This document shows, piece after piece, positions 10,948 through 21,331 of a DNA stretch of 34,025 nt (position 1 is its first letter; every line of letters starts with the position of its first letter). A program made the position numbers and the translations under genes. A model generated the notes under the pieces. It saw only the letters and a list, made by a program, of their open reading frames with translations, did not search any database and was not told where the DNA came from. The stretch is from Gamarada debralockiae (taxonomy: Eukaryota > Ascomycota > Leotiomycetes > Helotiales > Hyphodiscaceae): the NCBI GenBank assembly GCA_002803225.1, contig NXFV01001757.1, forward strand, positions 1-34,025. Direction: 5' to 3'.

Positions 10948-11447
10948 TAAACAAGCTCGTTAACCGCGCGAATCCTCGGCTCTAGGGCGTAGACTTATGG
11001 AGTTTGTTATTTAGTACAATATCCAATCGTGTGCCATATTCTGCTATCTCCCCTTCGTTCACCTCCCAAAATCCATCCAAATTTAAAAGCATACTTTCTG
11101 CATGCAGCATTCTACCCCATTTATCCTCGCTGCGTTGCTGAAGTCAGTGCATTGAATAGGGGCACGTTTCGCTTAGTGCAGCGAAACTGTCCAGAAAGTT
11201 TTCTCAAACGGATGCCATTCCGACATTCCGGCACTTTTTCGCAAGCGCTGAATCACGGCAACCGCTCGCACAGAACGCCAGTACCGGTACTTATGTCGTG
11301 ACGAAGGCGTGCTGACATGCCAAGTGCTGACGCGCTTGACTCACCAATTTACCGATCAAGACCAAAAGCCGAAGAGGGACAACTCAAGATTTTATATCAA
11401 TGCCCAGAGGTCCCCGTTCCAAAACGTGCAAATTAAGAACGGCTTGG
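10948..11447 (+). promoter_or_regulatory. intergenic region before the broken P450
   Basis: About 500 bases without a gene. A perfect 8-bp hairpin (GTTTCGCT, 6-base loop, AGCGAAAC) sits at 11166-11187. Short CGG/CCG-containing words occur at 11210-11245 (GGATGCC, TTCCGACATTCCGGC), where a Zn2Cys6 site could lie, but no clear symmetric pair was found. Confidence 0.3.
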
Positions 11448-12660
11448 ATGATCGTAATGATTTCCCTCTTTCAAGTGTTCCTGGCTGTAACTGGCTTGCT
11501 TGCCGCCAGACTCCTTCTCAGTTGGTTACATCCCCCCAAAGCTCCCGGTCACTTCCTAGCAGGAACAACCGACCTCTGGCGTGCATACCAACAATACCGT
11601 GGTCAGCTGAGAGACCAACTCATAAAACTGCACAAGAAACACGGGCCCATTGTGCGATATGGAGTCAAGAGTATCAGTATCAGTGATCCTAGTGCGATCA
11701 GTATTGTGTACGGCTCTAGAGCCGGCTTCGTCACAGTAACATTCACTATTCACATATAAAACCAAATGCGCTGAATGTGACTAAGGCAGATTCATACCAC
11801 GTCCTAGTCGGCATCTCAAACGGCGAAGAAGTCGCCAGCCTCGTCAGCACCCAAGACGAAGCCAAGCACGGCGCCTTCCGGTGCTCAGTCGCAAAGGCTT
11901 TCACTCCCACCACAGCACTAGAATATGAAAGCTTTGCTGACGAGACGATACCCGAGCTTGTAGAAACACTCTCACGACATAAAACCGTAGATCTTGCCGA
12001 GAGGATACTTTTCTATTCTATGGATGCAGCAATCAAGGATCTCGTTTGGCGAGACGCTGGGATGTCTGCGGATGGAAAGTGATGTGGGACGTACCATTCA
12101 GCTGATTAGAGATCGGTTTAATCATTGGGGATGGTGGTCGAGTTTACCGAGGTTGGAAAACCTGGTGTATAGGAATCCGTGGTCGATGAGGATGAAGAGG
12201 GTGCCGTCGAGCATGGCTGCTACTGCAGTGGTGAAACTGAAGAGAAGTCTCAAAATGATCTCCTTGAGAAGTTCATTCCTGCCAGCAAGGAGAACCCCGA
12301 GACGCTTGATAAAACTGGCGTCGTAGGGCTCTTGATGTCAACGATTTCAGGGGCTAGTGACACGACGGGAACGACTGTTACGGCTGTGTTTTATAATCTC
12401 TTGAAGAATCCCAATACCTGGCAGGCATTATGCTCTGAGTTGGTGGAAGCGAAACTCTCAAATCCGCCCACATTTGCGGAAGTGAGCAGCTTCCTTATCT
12501 CAATGCAGTGATCAAAGAATCGATGCGATGTTTCTCTACCCCGACTTGGCCTATGGAGCGCGAAGTGCCAGCTGGTGGTGTCACGATATCAGGGACTTTC
12601 TTCCCGGAAGGAACGAGTGTTGGGGACCTATGTGCTGAAGGTAAGAAGAAGCAGATCTAG
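11448..12660 (+). pseudogene. cytochrome P450 pseudogene (pisatin demethylase-like), heme end lost
   Basis: Exon 1 (11448-11735) encodes a membrane anchor and HPPKAPGHFLAG. A 50-base GT-AG intron (11736-11785) joins it to ADSYHVLVGISNGEE. Coding similarity then moves between frames: an extra G near 12037 (reading resumes at ISFGETLG), a shift near 12228-12245 (resumes before NDLLEKF) and a shift near 12490 (resumes at PYLNAVIKESMR). Helix I (SGASDTTGTT) and ExxR (ESMR) survive. After GTFFPEGTSVG the similarity stops, and a TAG follows at 12658-12660. The FxxGxRxCxG heme loop and everything after it are missing and not found downstream. With three frameshifts and no heme ligand this cannot make a working P450. 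Its wording is close to the pisatin-demethylase (CYP57-like) group as I recall it, and unlike the intact P450 at 5915, so it is not a recent tandem copy. Confidence 0.88.
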
Positions 12661-13469
12661 ATTCCTCTTAACATCGACGGGCATGATGACGCCTTCAAAC
12701 ACGTAGCGTCCTCAAGAGCCTTGCCGGAGTGATAGCGAATCAAGGATTTGCCTGCGTCGTCGTCGCTTCGGTTTGGTACGTGGCCCAGGACCTGTACAAT
12801 CAGTTGTTTCCTGGGCATGGTTGGGTGCGGTGGACGAAAGATCTCGGTTGGAGTCGATGATGGATAACAGGTCGCGGAAGAGTGAGGGACCGATGGAGGA
12901 GGTGGTACGACGAGTGTTGGGTCAAACATCGTGGTCTTTGCGGGCTGGGTCGATGAAGAAGTGATATTGGATTGAACGTGTTTTAGAAAATCTGAAAGCG
13001 GGACTGCTGTTAATGAGATAAATTGAGGAGCAGCTCAGTTCGAAAGCCAAACGACCGAACCAAATGTTGGCCATGAGAGTATCAAGACGTATTAAGGGCG
13101 TGCGGTCCGAACCCAAATTCTGACGTAGACTGGCGACCCAGCAAAGTCATAACTTCCTCTGCAAACCTGCCATAAAACCCTTTCAACCTCTCCCTCATCT
13201 CCAAACTCAGAATCCCCCGACCAACCACCACCAACCGAAAACGTGGCCGGCAGCGCCCAACCCAACAACTCCAACCTACTCACCTACCCCTGTGCGCTCC
13301 TAAAATTACTATCATCAGAAGTACACTCCGGATTCTGCTCCAATATTCCCTGGTACTCAGAATTCTGCGACTTCATATTCGAGTCCTCATAGGATTTGCA
13401 TCGTGCTCTCAAGACACATCGCATCAAAATACGTGCACGAGAAGTAGCATCCTGTACAGATACCGAGAG
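12661..13469. other. decayed sequence, no gene model possible
   Basis: About 800 bases follow the P450 relic. On the minus strand a stretch ending at a TGA (13082-13084) is open for about 60 codons and reads with ordinary protein character (MRERLKGFYGRF, EEVMTLLG). It is bounded upstream by stops in all frames near 13270. Another minus stretch at about 13275-13480 is also open. On the plus strand 13290-13390 is open (WYSEFCDFIFESS) up to a TAG. These cannot all be real. I read the region as degraded coding DNA belonging to the next entry or to a lost neighbour. Confidence 0.3.
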
Positions 13470-13912
13470 ATGGGTCTTTCAAGATTGACAGCGGAGGAAG
13501 AGAGACGTCGTATCAAGCGCGCACAGAATATCAAGGATCTCTATTTCCCACCTGTTCCGACCAATCGCGCGAAAGTGAGAATATTGTATTTGGAGGTCCT
13601 TGAGATGGATTACCTCCCTGAAGACGATTCCTCGAAACAATTGATGAGGCTTGGGGGAGAATAATTGAGCCCGGAGGAACGGTATGATGCTAGAGAGGAG
13701 GAGGTAGTAGAAAGATTTCAGTATACAAAGGTGTTCTTATCAGGCAACCTCATTTGGAAAGGCCGGTTCTCCTGGGAGCAGCCAGTAAATATGGGCTTTA
13801 TGATCACTCGATTGAGTGGGAGAACGACGGCGTGGCGATTGTCCCAGTCAAACTTGGGTGTAGTACGAAGGAGTGGCATTTGCTGGTAGTGGACGGGAAA
13901 GCGGTGAGGTGA
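13470..13912 (+). pseudogene. broken gene of unknown function
   Basis: From an ATG at 13470 the frame encodes a charged stretch (MGLSRLTAEEERRRIKRAQN, then DLYFPPVPTNRA and VLEMDYLPEDDSS) and meets TAA at 13662-13664. The same frame reopens at once (LSPEERYDAREEEVVERF, SGNLIWKGRFSWEQP). Near 13785 the sensible reading moves to another frame (KYGLYDHSIEWENDG, VKLGCSTKEWHLLVVDGKA) and ends at TGA 13910-13912. One stop plus one frameshift therefore interrupt a protein of about 147 residues. No GT-AG intron removes either lesion. I recognise no domain. The gene may extend upstream of 13470. A true small gene with two sequence errors is the alternative. Confidence 0.42.
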
Positions 13913-14231
13913 GGAGCGAGCGGTGGGTTTGGTTTCCCGGATAGGTGATGGATGAGGAAGGAAATTGGGTGTGTGAAGTAGATGAGAGCGTTGAGTAATG
14001 GGCAAGAGGAGTCGTATAAAGTGCATCCTTGAGGGGGGGAAGTAGACATCACTTGACGAAGTGGAGATTCCAGACTTGTAGCTAGAAACCCGCAAAACAG
14101 GGATTCTGGTTACTTATCATGCTCAGTCTGATCCTGGTATTAGTCATTACGGATCACGGGCTGTCGGGCAACAATCATGGAGTCGCCACGCAAGGGAACA
14201 CAGGTTTGTCTTGCAATATAATTTGATTCTT

Positions 14232-15789
14232 TTATCCTTTCGCAGCGCCAGCTTTGATGAGCAGAACTATTAACGATCAGGTTAGCTTTGCCATTCTTTG
14301 TGAGAATGAAGAGGGGAAAGAGGCCCTGGGGATACGAACTGTCTCCGTCCTCAACGACGTAATCCTTGCCCTTCGTCAGAACCTTTCCTTTCGCTTTGAC
14401 CTCAGCCTCGTCGCCTAGTTCCTTCAGAACCGCGAAATTGTACACAATAGCCTGGATGAAGGTCTTCTCGAAATCACCGTGAATTACACCGGCAGCTTGA
14501 GGAGCCTTAGTGCCATTCCGGATCGTCCATTGACGTACCTCGTCCGTACCGGTTGTGAAGAAGCTTCCTAAGTTCAAGACCTTGCGCATGGCGGTGATGA
14601 TCTTGGGTAGCGCCGACTCGACACCCAGGTTCTTGAGTTCTTCTGCGGCCTCCTTCTCGGTCTCGAATCTTGTAAGGCGTTCCTCGAGGCAGATGGAGAT
14701 GGGCATGACTGGGTCGCCAGCGGCGTGCTCCTTGATCCATTCCATGACCTTGGCGAGATGCTTGTTCTTCTTTCGGATGTAGTCTTTCTCGCTGAGGTTG
14801 ATGAGGTAGACGACTGGCTTGGCTGTAAGGAGGAAGAGAGGGTTGATCACTTCGACCTACGAGACGAGTTAGCCGCTGTCCGAGGAAGTTTGTTAAGTAA
14901 ATTGTAGAAATTTGCAAATAGATCAGAACGGGTTTCGTATCTCAGTATGCTCTCTGCGTTTAGTTGAGGCATTCGACGAGCTGGGATTATTCAGGCCTCA
15001 TGGCCCTTTGTCATCATGAAAGGTGGGTGTAAGAAAATGAAGAAAAAGGTAGCGTACCTCCTTGGGAGTCCAGTTGCCTTTTCGGACATCACCGCCATCT
15101 TGCAGCAACTTCAAGATCTTCTCAACAGTGGCTTCCTCTTCCTTGAGCTTTTTCATCTCAAGACTTTGGCCACCTCTTCGAGTTTGTTTCTTCAAGTTTT
15201 CAAGAGCCTTCTCAGTGAACTCGATATCCTTGATTCGCAATTCCTCGCTGATGATAGTCAAATCTCGGACTGGGTCAACATCTCCTTCAACGTGGATAAT
15301 CTCGGCATCGTCAAAGCAGCGCACGACTTGGAAGATGGCGTCGACGGCACGGATGTGTGATAAGAAAGCATTTCCAAGACCAGCACCAGTTGAGGCACCT
15401 CGAGTTAAGCCGGCAATATCGTAGATGGTGAGATGGGCGGGGACTCTGGATTTGGGGTTGTATTTCTCGCAAAGCCAGTCATATCTCTCATCTGGTACGA
15501 TGACTCGAGATTCTTCTGGGTCGATGGTCGCGAAGGGAAAGTTCTGCAAAGGTCAGCTTCGTTCGGCAGAATAGAGCATTAGTACTCACGGCGGGGTTTC
15601 CAAGGGAGCACTTGGTGATAGCTTGGAAGAGAGTCGACTTTCCAACGTTTGCAAGACCGACCTGAAATTTATTATATTAGAACAGCTTCAGCCACCAATT
15701 GAGGCTTGACATACAATTCCACTCTTCAAGTTATTGCCAGGCCTGCCCAGCAGGATCTTCTCCTCCTTAACGGCTTTCTTGGGAGGCAT
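14232..15789 (-). CDS. OLA1: Obg-like ATPase 1 (YchF/OLA1 family)
   Basis: Five exons (15789-15715, 15661-15590, 15543-15058, 14856-14340, 14266-14232) give 394 residues, matching the roughly 396-residue eukaryotic OLA1. The introns are 53, 46, 201 and 73 bases. The N-terminus is MPPKKAVKEEKILLGRPGNN. The P-loop is GLANVGKST (about residues 27-35), G3 is DIAGL (about 91-95), and the G4 position reads NLSE (about 231-234) instead of NKxD, the known change that gives this family ATP preference. A C-terminal TGS domain (FFTTGTDEVRQWTI, GVIHGDFEKTFIQA) ends in DGDILLIKAGAAKG, created only by splicing the last 35-base exon. It is a conserved cytosolic, ribosome-associated ATPase involved in translation and stress control. 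It starts the housekeeping block and diverges from the PPPDE peptidase gene. Confidence 0.97.
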
Positions 15790-16216
15790 CCTTTTACCTC
15801 TTGCGTAGTTTCTGGTTGTTGTGATTAAGACCGTGCAGCTAAGCAGGCTCTGATTTTGGGACGCAGTTCTTGCTGGCGACCGTTGTAAAATGAGAGGGAA
15901 AGAAGAGAAGATGCGCTGAGCACCGAATGTGGACGTCGTGGTGATGATGGTGGGCAAAAGCCTTGTGCGTGAGAGTAAACCTCTCTCGCGCTCCCTTGGA
16001 TTTGTGCGACGAATTGGCTCGCAAGAACTGGGTGCGAAATCTTTGATGCAGAGAGCATCACGTGCCTCCGGGAAAAAATAATGGGCCGATATGACGAAGA
16101 GGCTCAGCAGCATTCCTTTGACAGGAAGACATCATACAACACAATTAAACCAAATACACTCTTTTATCAGATTATTCCACCTTTGCTTGTCAATACATTG
16201 CCTTCTTCTTTCGAAA
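15790..16216. promoter_or_regulatory. divergent promoter, OLA1 and PPPDE peptidase
   Basis: These 427 bases between two divergent starts must contain both promoters. Minus-strand open frames cross this interval upstream of the OLA1 ATG, but they do not resemble a protein family, and the OLA1 start at 15789 matches the family N-terminus. No symmetric motif stands out. Confidence 0.4.
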
Positions 16217-17078
16217 ATGTCTTCCAAGAGCAGCTCAAGAAAATCGTCAGGTCATAACCACAGGTCAACACTGTCGTTGCAGAAGACCGAGATAGTTATC
16301 AACGTCTACGATTTACTTCCAGTACGTGCCCCGTGGTCTCCTAGCGCATTTTATTCTTACATGTACAGCTTCTCTTATCTTTCAAGAGCTTCGCTAACGG
16401 TTTTCCCAGCCTGGAAGACTTGCTTCCATCCTCTGGACAGTCGGCGCGTCCCTCCTACATTCCGCAGTTGTTATCAATGGCAAAGAATACGCATACGGCG
16501 GACACGATAAGCGTGGTATGACCGGTGTATATTGGACAAAACCGCGCACCCAACCACCAGGAGGAACATTCAAATGCGAGATCCTACACGGCTTCACAGT
16601 CTCTCCTCAGAACGAAATCGACGCAATAATCAAAGAAGCATCTGAAGCATTCCAAGGCACATCCTACAACTTGCTTACGAAGAACTGCAACCACTTCACG
16701 GCGTATCTGTGTGAGAAGCTTACGGGCAGACCGGGACCAGGCTGGTTGAATCGAGCGGCGAGTATTGGTGTTGCGCTGCCTTGTGTGGTGCCCAAGGAGT
16801 GGATTGCGCCGCCGGACTTCGATACTGCGGATGGAGAGTTGTTGGATGAGGATGAGCATGAACATAGTAGTAATGAGAGGAGTAGGATGTTGAGTGATCC
16901 CGATACGAGTCATCGGAGACATAGCTTTGATACGACGTTGAGGGAAGGGGACGTTACGGATGATGAGTGGGATAGCGAGGAAGAAAGACGGCAAGGTGGA
17001 AGTGGAAAGGGAAAGGCGCCCGTGAGGGATACTTCTGGACGTGTTGTCCCACCTTCTGAACGAGCACCTACACACTGA
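16217..17078 (+). CDS. PPPDE (DeSI/C97) thiol peptidase
   Basis: Two exons (16217-16321, 16410-17078) with an 88-base intron encode 257 residues. The PPPDE papain-like fold (PF05903) covers about residues 25-165: IVINVYDLLP, then the catalytic His67 in YGGHDKRG and the catalytic Cys128 in LLTKNCNHFT, with GRPGPGWLNRAA after it. The family removes SUMO or ubiquitin from substrates (desumoylating isopeptidases) in cytosol and nucleus; which modifier this protein cleaves is not visible. The C-terminal 90 residues are low-complexity, acidic and Ser-rich (DEDEHEHSSNER, DDEWDSEEER), likely disordered. Without the first exon the catalytic domain would lack its first strand, so the splice is required. 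It converges with the bS11m gene, leaving a 204-base gap that holds both terminators. Confidence 0.92.
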
Positions 17079-17282
17079 TGGGAGGAAGCGTGTTGATAGG
17101 AAAAATTGTTTTTTGAGCGGCATTCTAGGCATGGCGTTTGGAAGGTCATTTTGTTATTACAGGCGTTGGAGGTCCTTGGAAGATACCAGTTCGGACTCTC
17201 AGTTATTGTACAGAAAATACAATGATCCCATCCATATTCTAGAACACATTGAACTCCACAATGCCAATGCCCCATGCAGCAT

Positions 17283-18074
17283 CTAACCCAAACGTCTAGG
17301 CTTCTTACTCCTCGTACCACCAAACTTCAACCTCGTAGCATCGGCAACCTTAATAACCTTCCCTCTTAAGAACCGTCCCTCAGTACCAAGCAACGCCTTC
17401 GTAACCGCCTCCCTCCCAGCTCCAAATCCCCTCAACACAACCTCCATTCTCTTAATCTCCGCATTCATACCACTCTCCCTCATCCGTCCCAACACATAAC
17501 TCGCCAACTGGAAAGCCGAATCATAATGTTTCCTTCCCGCCTTCCTAAACCCAATATTGCCAGCAGAAACCGATATCATGGGTGAACGATCGGGTCGCGT
17601 GACAGTGATATGTGTGTTGTGTCTTGTAGCGTAGATGTGGAAGTGGTGAGCTTCTGCTTGCTGTTCGGCTTGAGAGGATATCAGACTCCCGTCTGAGGAG
17701 AGGAAAGGATCGAAACGTTGGCGAGTGGTGCCGCGTTGGCGTTCATTCTGATCCATTATTTTGGTGAGAGCAGAGCTTAGGGCGCCGATTCCGCTGGTAG
17801 GGGCGGCTTTGGAGTGGAGTGAGGGTGAGATAGGTGGCGCATTGTTTGGTCGGCGAGGGATTGAGGGTATCGATTGTGTTGCAGAGGGTGTGGGAGTAGG
17901 TGTGGGAGAGCCTTCTCGTGCTGGAGGTGGATTTGCTTCGTCTCCAGCTTTTCCCCTGGGTATGTTCGAGAATGGCCGTAGATGTCGTAGCGGTAATCTC
18001 AAAGCTGGCGCCGATTCTGTAAGGGCTGTGAAAGGCGATTGCGCCAGTAGGCGTTTCGATATCGTCCTGCTCAT
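17283..18074 (-). CDS. mitochondrial small-subunit ribosomal protein bS11m
   Basis: A single exon of 263 residues. The start is the ATG at 18074 (MSRTISKRLLAQSP), since the longer open frame upstream begins only with a TTG. The first 60 residues are basic and Ser/Arg/Leu-rich with few acids, fitting a mitochondrial presequence. A Pro/Thr/Ser-rich linker (PTPTPTPSATQS) follows. From about residue 140 the S11 domain is clear: FHIYATRHNTHITVTRPD, MISVSAGNIGFRKAGRK, SAFQLASYVLGRM, then the C-terminal KVADATRLKFGGTRSKKPRR, which ends in the basic tail typical of S11. In the bacterial ribosome S11 lines the mRNA exit on the platform; the mitochondrial homologue (yeast Mrps18) should do the same. 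It shares its promoter region with TIM44. Confidence 0.94.
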   Translation of the reverse strand: MSRTISKRLLAQSPFTALTESAPALRLPLRHLRPFSNIPRGKAGDEANPPPAREGSPTPTPTPSATQSIPSIPRRPNNAPPISPSLHSKAAPTSGIGALSSALTKIMDQNERQRGTTRQRFDPFLSSDGSLISSQAEQQAEAHHFHIYATRHNTHITVTRPDRSPMISVSAGNIGFRKAGRKHYDSAFQLASYVLGRMRESGMNAEIKRMEVVLRGFGAGREAVTKALLGTEGRFLRGKVIKVADATRLKFGGTRSKKPRRLG

Positions 18075-18297
18075 TGCTTTGATGTCCCTCAATCAAGTCT
18101 GTCGTGAAGCATCCTCGAAGAAAGTTGAGGCTAGACGCGGGAAGTTCCGAGGCAAAGACAACGATGTCGGCGAAAAATGTTCGAACGCCGTCCACCATCT
18201 TCGCGACCCAATTTCTTTTTCTCTCAACACCCAACTCTTTTGTTCATTGTTTGGTGGCCGGCACTCGAACAGTCTGGTCAATCTTTGAACAATCGAC
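18075..18297. promoter_or_regulatory. bidirectional promoter, bS11m and TIM44
   Basis: Only 223 bases separate the two divergent ATGs, and both products act in mitochondria, so shared regulation is likely. Open frames in this interval on both strands are alternate readings of the 5' leaders. No TATA box is obvious, as in many housekeeping promoters. Confidence 0.5.
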
Positions 18298-19983
18298 ATG
18301 AACGGCCTGCGACATGCGGCGACGAGAGCGCCTTTAAATGGCAAGCTTAGGTCGGTCGTAAGACCTTCAACTGGAGAGATCGCAGCTTTCAAACGGCTAC
18401 TCCAGCAAAGCCAGAGCTCGCATTTACACTCCCTTTCATCACATCCTTCAACATCGGCGTTTTTTTTATACCCTACCCCTATAAGATCGAAGCTCCTTCC
18501 AGACGAAATCCGTTTTGGATCAGTCGCTTCATCACGAGCTTTTCACCAAGCCTCGAGGTTAGCGAAAGAGAAGGTAGCAGATTCACAACCAAAGGCCGAA
18601 ACTCTAAACGAAGAGCCCACAGCTGAGGATACTGCAAAGAAGGCATCGAGCGAGGAATCTACATCTGGTGAGGAGAAAACGAAGCACGAGAAGAGTGAAG
18701 GCCAAGAAGGTGAAGGCAAAGAGGAAGAGAAGAAAGAAGCTCCTCCACCACCACCGCCACATGGAGACAAGTCGCCATGGCAAGTCTTCACTGAAACTCT
18801 GCAGAGCGAATTCAAAGCTTCTAAGGAATGGAACGAATCTACAAAGGCTTTGGCTGCTGGCGCTCAACAATTTACGGAGAACGAGTCAGTTAGACGTGCC
18901 CGACAGGCCTACGAATCTACCACTGGAGCTGTATCTTCCACTGCTGGTAATGTCTTGAAATCTACCGCTGGTGCCGTAGGCAAAGGAGCTGCTTGGACTT
19001 GGGAAACGCCTGTTGTGAAGGGAGTCCGATCTACGGTCAACGCCACCGCAAGTGTGATTGAAAAGGGAACACGACCCATTCGACAAACCGAGGCGTACAA
19101 GAATGTCAAGAATGTTATCGATGATGGTAGCAGTTCAAGATATGGAGGATGGGTAGAGAAGGAGGAACGACGGAAAGCAAGGGAGCTGCGAGAATTGCAA
19201 GAAGCGCAAGCAGGTGGAAAGTCCGGCAAGCCTACCAAACCTGCCGTGGAAGATCCGAAGTAAGTGTTTTCTCCCTCCTACTTAGAATATGAGACTAATT
19301 TGAATAGTGCTGGTACAAATGTTACTCTTCACAAAGACGCCGCCTGGAAAGAATCCTGGCGCGAATTCCGCGACTCAAGCAAAGTAATGCAATCCCTCTT
19401 CTCTATGAAATCCGCCTATAACGAATCCGAAAACCCCTTTATTTCGACCGCCCGTAGTATCTCCGATCGAGTCGCTGGATTCTTCGCTGAAAACGAAACA
19501 GCTATGGTTATCAAGAAGTTCAGAGAAATGGATCCGAGCTTCCAAATGGAGCCTTTCCTGCGAGAAATGCGCGAATACATCCTGCCCGAAGTGCTCGATG
19601 CCTATGTCAAAGGTGATACTGAGACTCTGCGACTTTGGCTATCTGCCGCGCAATTCTCGGTCTACGATGCGTTGACGAAGCAATATAAGACAGCGGGATT
19701 GAAATCCGATGGACGGATCCTCGATATTCGACACGTGGAGATTTTCAACGCTCGGATACTTGAGCCTGGCGATGTGCCGGTGTTTATCATCTCGTGCCGA
19801 ACGCAGGAGGTGCATGTTTATAGGAAGGTAGATACGAATGAGCTCGCTGCCGGAATGGAGGATAAAGTGCAGCTTGTCACTTATGCGATTGGAGTTACGA
19901 GAATCGCGGACGAGGTTACGAATCCGGAGACGGGCGGATGGAGACTCATTGAGTTGCAGAAGAGTGGAAGGGATTATATCTGA
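18298..19983 (+). CDS. TIM44: TIM44, mitochondrial import motor scaffold
   Basis: Two exons (18298-19259, 19308-19983) with a 48-base intron encode 545 residues. The basic, Ser/Arg-rich N-terminus with an R-A-F-H motif near residue 82 is a presequence. A Lys/Glu-rich low-complexity segment ending in a proline run (PPPPPPHGDKSPWQVF) follows. Residues about 155-215 are the helical Hsp70/TIM23-binding part (WQVFTETLQSEFKASKEWNE). The C-terminal Tim44 domain begins after the splice (AWKESWREFRDSSKVMQ, then DPSFQMEPFLREMREYILPE) and ends with TGGWRLIELQKSGRDYI. TIM44 tethers mtHsp70 to the TIM23 channel on the matrix side of the inner membrane. The gene is intact and essential in fungi studied so far. 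It marks the right edge of the housekeeping block. Confidence 0.97.
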
Positions 19984-20746
19984 TCTCTTCTCTTCCCTCT
20001 GGACGGGTTTCGATTTATTGCGGCTGCATAGCGATCAAAATAGGGCTGGTAATTGTACACCATGTGCACGGAGTTTGGGAGTTAAGAGGGCGCGAGAGGC
20101 CCTGGCCCTGTACTCCAATTATTGGGGTTGAATGAACGAACGAACGGAAGTCGTTCGAGGTCCCTTTACGCCACTCTTCAAATAATCTCCCTGTGTGGGA
20201 GGACGAATGTATAACACTGTGTATTGAATAAAGCTGGCTGTACCAATTGAACCCAAAATTCTTTTTCTGCAAGGCTTTTCGGTTTTTGGATACGTTGAGT
20301 TAATTTAATCGAGTGGTTAACGGTGACATTCCACCTACACTGGCATAGAACACTCATTGCAATGAAGCTCAAATAGTTGCCTGACGATATTTTCCTTGCA
20401 AGGCAAGGGAGGTCGACTCGTCTTTCATTGGTCAGAATTCAGGTGTACCTCAGCCGCAGCTTCAGCTGCAGCCTTACCAACATTCACCTTCATTTCGTCT
20501 CGAATATATTTTGTAAATTCTACTTTAAATAAGTTAAATAAAAGCTCATCGACGAATAATCTCATGAGTAATAATAATATTATTATATTCTTACCCCATT
20601 TCGGCTAAGCCATGTGGGAAGCCTATAAGTCTAGTGCTAAGGAAAACTAGTTTACACTAGGGAAAAACCTTAAACCGTCCGTTTCGCCTCCTTTTAGCGT
20701 TTGTGCCGCCTGTGATAACCAAGTGGGTTCTGTAGCCAGGTGATGC
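19984..20746. other. AT-rich intergenic DNA, no gene seen
   Basis: The TIM44 3' region passes into DNA with low-complexity AT words, including an ATAATAATATTATTAT palindrome near 20570-20585. That stretch lies just beyond the 3' end of the minus-strand LINE fragment and could be its tail. No gene-like open frame was found. Confidence 0.3.
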
Positions 20747-21331
20747 CTAGCTATAGAGGAGGGTATCTGCTAGAGCGAATTGTGGGAACTGTCGCGAGCG
20801 AATTACCCATTTAGCCGTCTCCTTTACAAGAGACGCGTTGTTAAGGAACTATTGAATTAATAGTGGCCTTCCTTCAAGGAGCCTCCGAAGCTCCTGCCTC
20901 TGCTCTTCGAAGAGGTGACAGTACAGCAGGAAGTGAGGGTCCGTTTCAGGTCCGTATCCGCACCGACACACCTCCGAGGCGCCAGGCATACGTAGCCGGC
21001 TAAGCGTGGCATTAGTTCCAAGGATCTCTGTACGTAGCTGGATGAGTATAGTACTCTCTGCTTCGCAAATGTCTTAGTGATGTTGAAGGGCCTTTGGGTA
21101 CAGCTCTGTAGCAGTTTCTTCGTACCGTGGGGGAGCCTTCAAGCTTAGGCCGGCAAGCCATTCTCTCCACATGCTTCCGTCCTTGTCTTTGATCTTCTTT
21201 TCATGCCTTACCTCTGGCAAGTCTCTAGTTCGTCTCCTCCACTGTTCTGTCCAGGTATTAAGGGAAGCTATGGGCGTAGGCTTCTGATTTGGAGACCAGT
21301 TGCGTTTTCGAAGCTCATGAGTAATATCTAG
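20747..21331 (-). mobile_element. LINE (non-LTR retrotransposon) C-terminal fragment
   Basis: One minus-strand frame runs 195 codons from 21331 to a TAG at 20747 with two internal stops. It contains TWTEQWRRRTRDLPEVR, QLRTEILGTNATLSRLRMPG and the Cys/His knuckle CRCGYGPETDPHFLLYCHLF followed by EEQRQELRRLL. This order (Leu-rich TG helix, then C-x-C-G-x(7)-H-F-x(3)-C) is the end of fungal Tad1/I-like LINE ORF2 proteins, after the RNase H region. One internal stop is CAG to TAG in a CpA context. No RT domain remains next to it, so this is a dead fragment. Confidence 0.82.

Noticed and set aside
11166..11187. Perfect 8-bp hairpin read as a transcription terminator
   Set aside because: It is a short stem without a T-run, and fungal nuclear genes do not use such terminators, so I kept it only as a note in the intergenic entry.
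12657..12964. Possible minus-strand 90-codon protein and plus-strand 63-codon protein after the P450 relic
   Set aside because: Neither shows a motif, a sensible start or a partner exon, and they overlap each other in decayed DNA.
15790..16113. N-terminal extension of OLA1 upstream of 15789
   Set aside because: The family starts at or near MPPKK, and the upstream open frame is Ser/Arg-rich leader sequence without conservation.
18075..18288. Open frames inside the bS11m-TIM44 interval
   Set aside because: They lie in the 5' leaders of the two genes and have no recognisable protein features.
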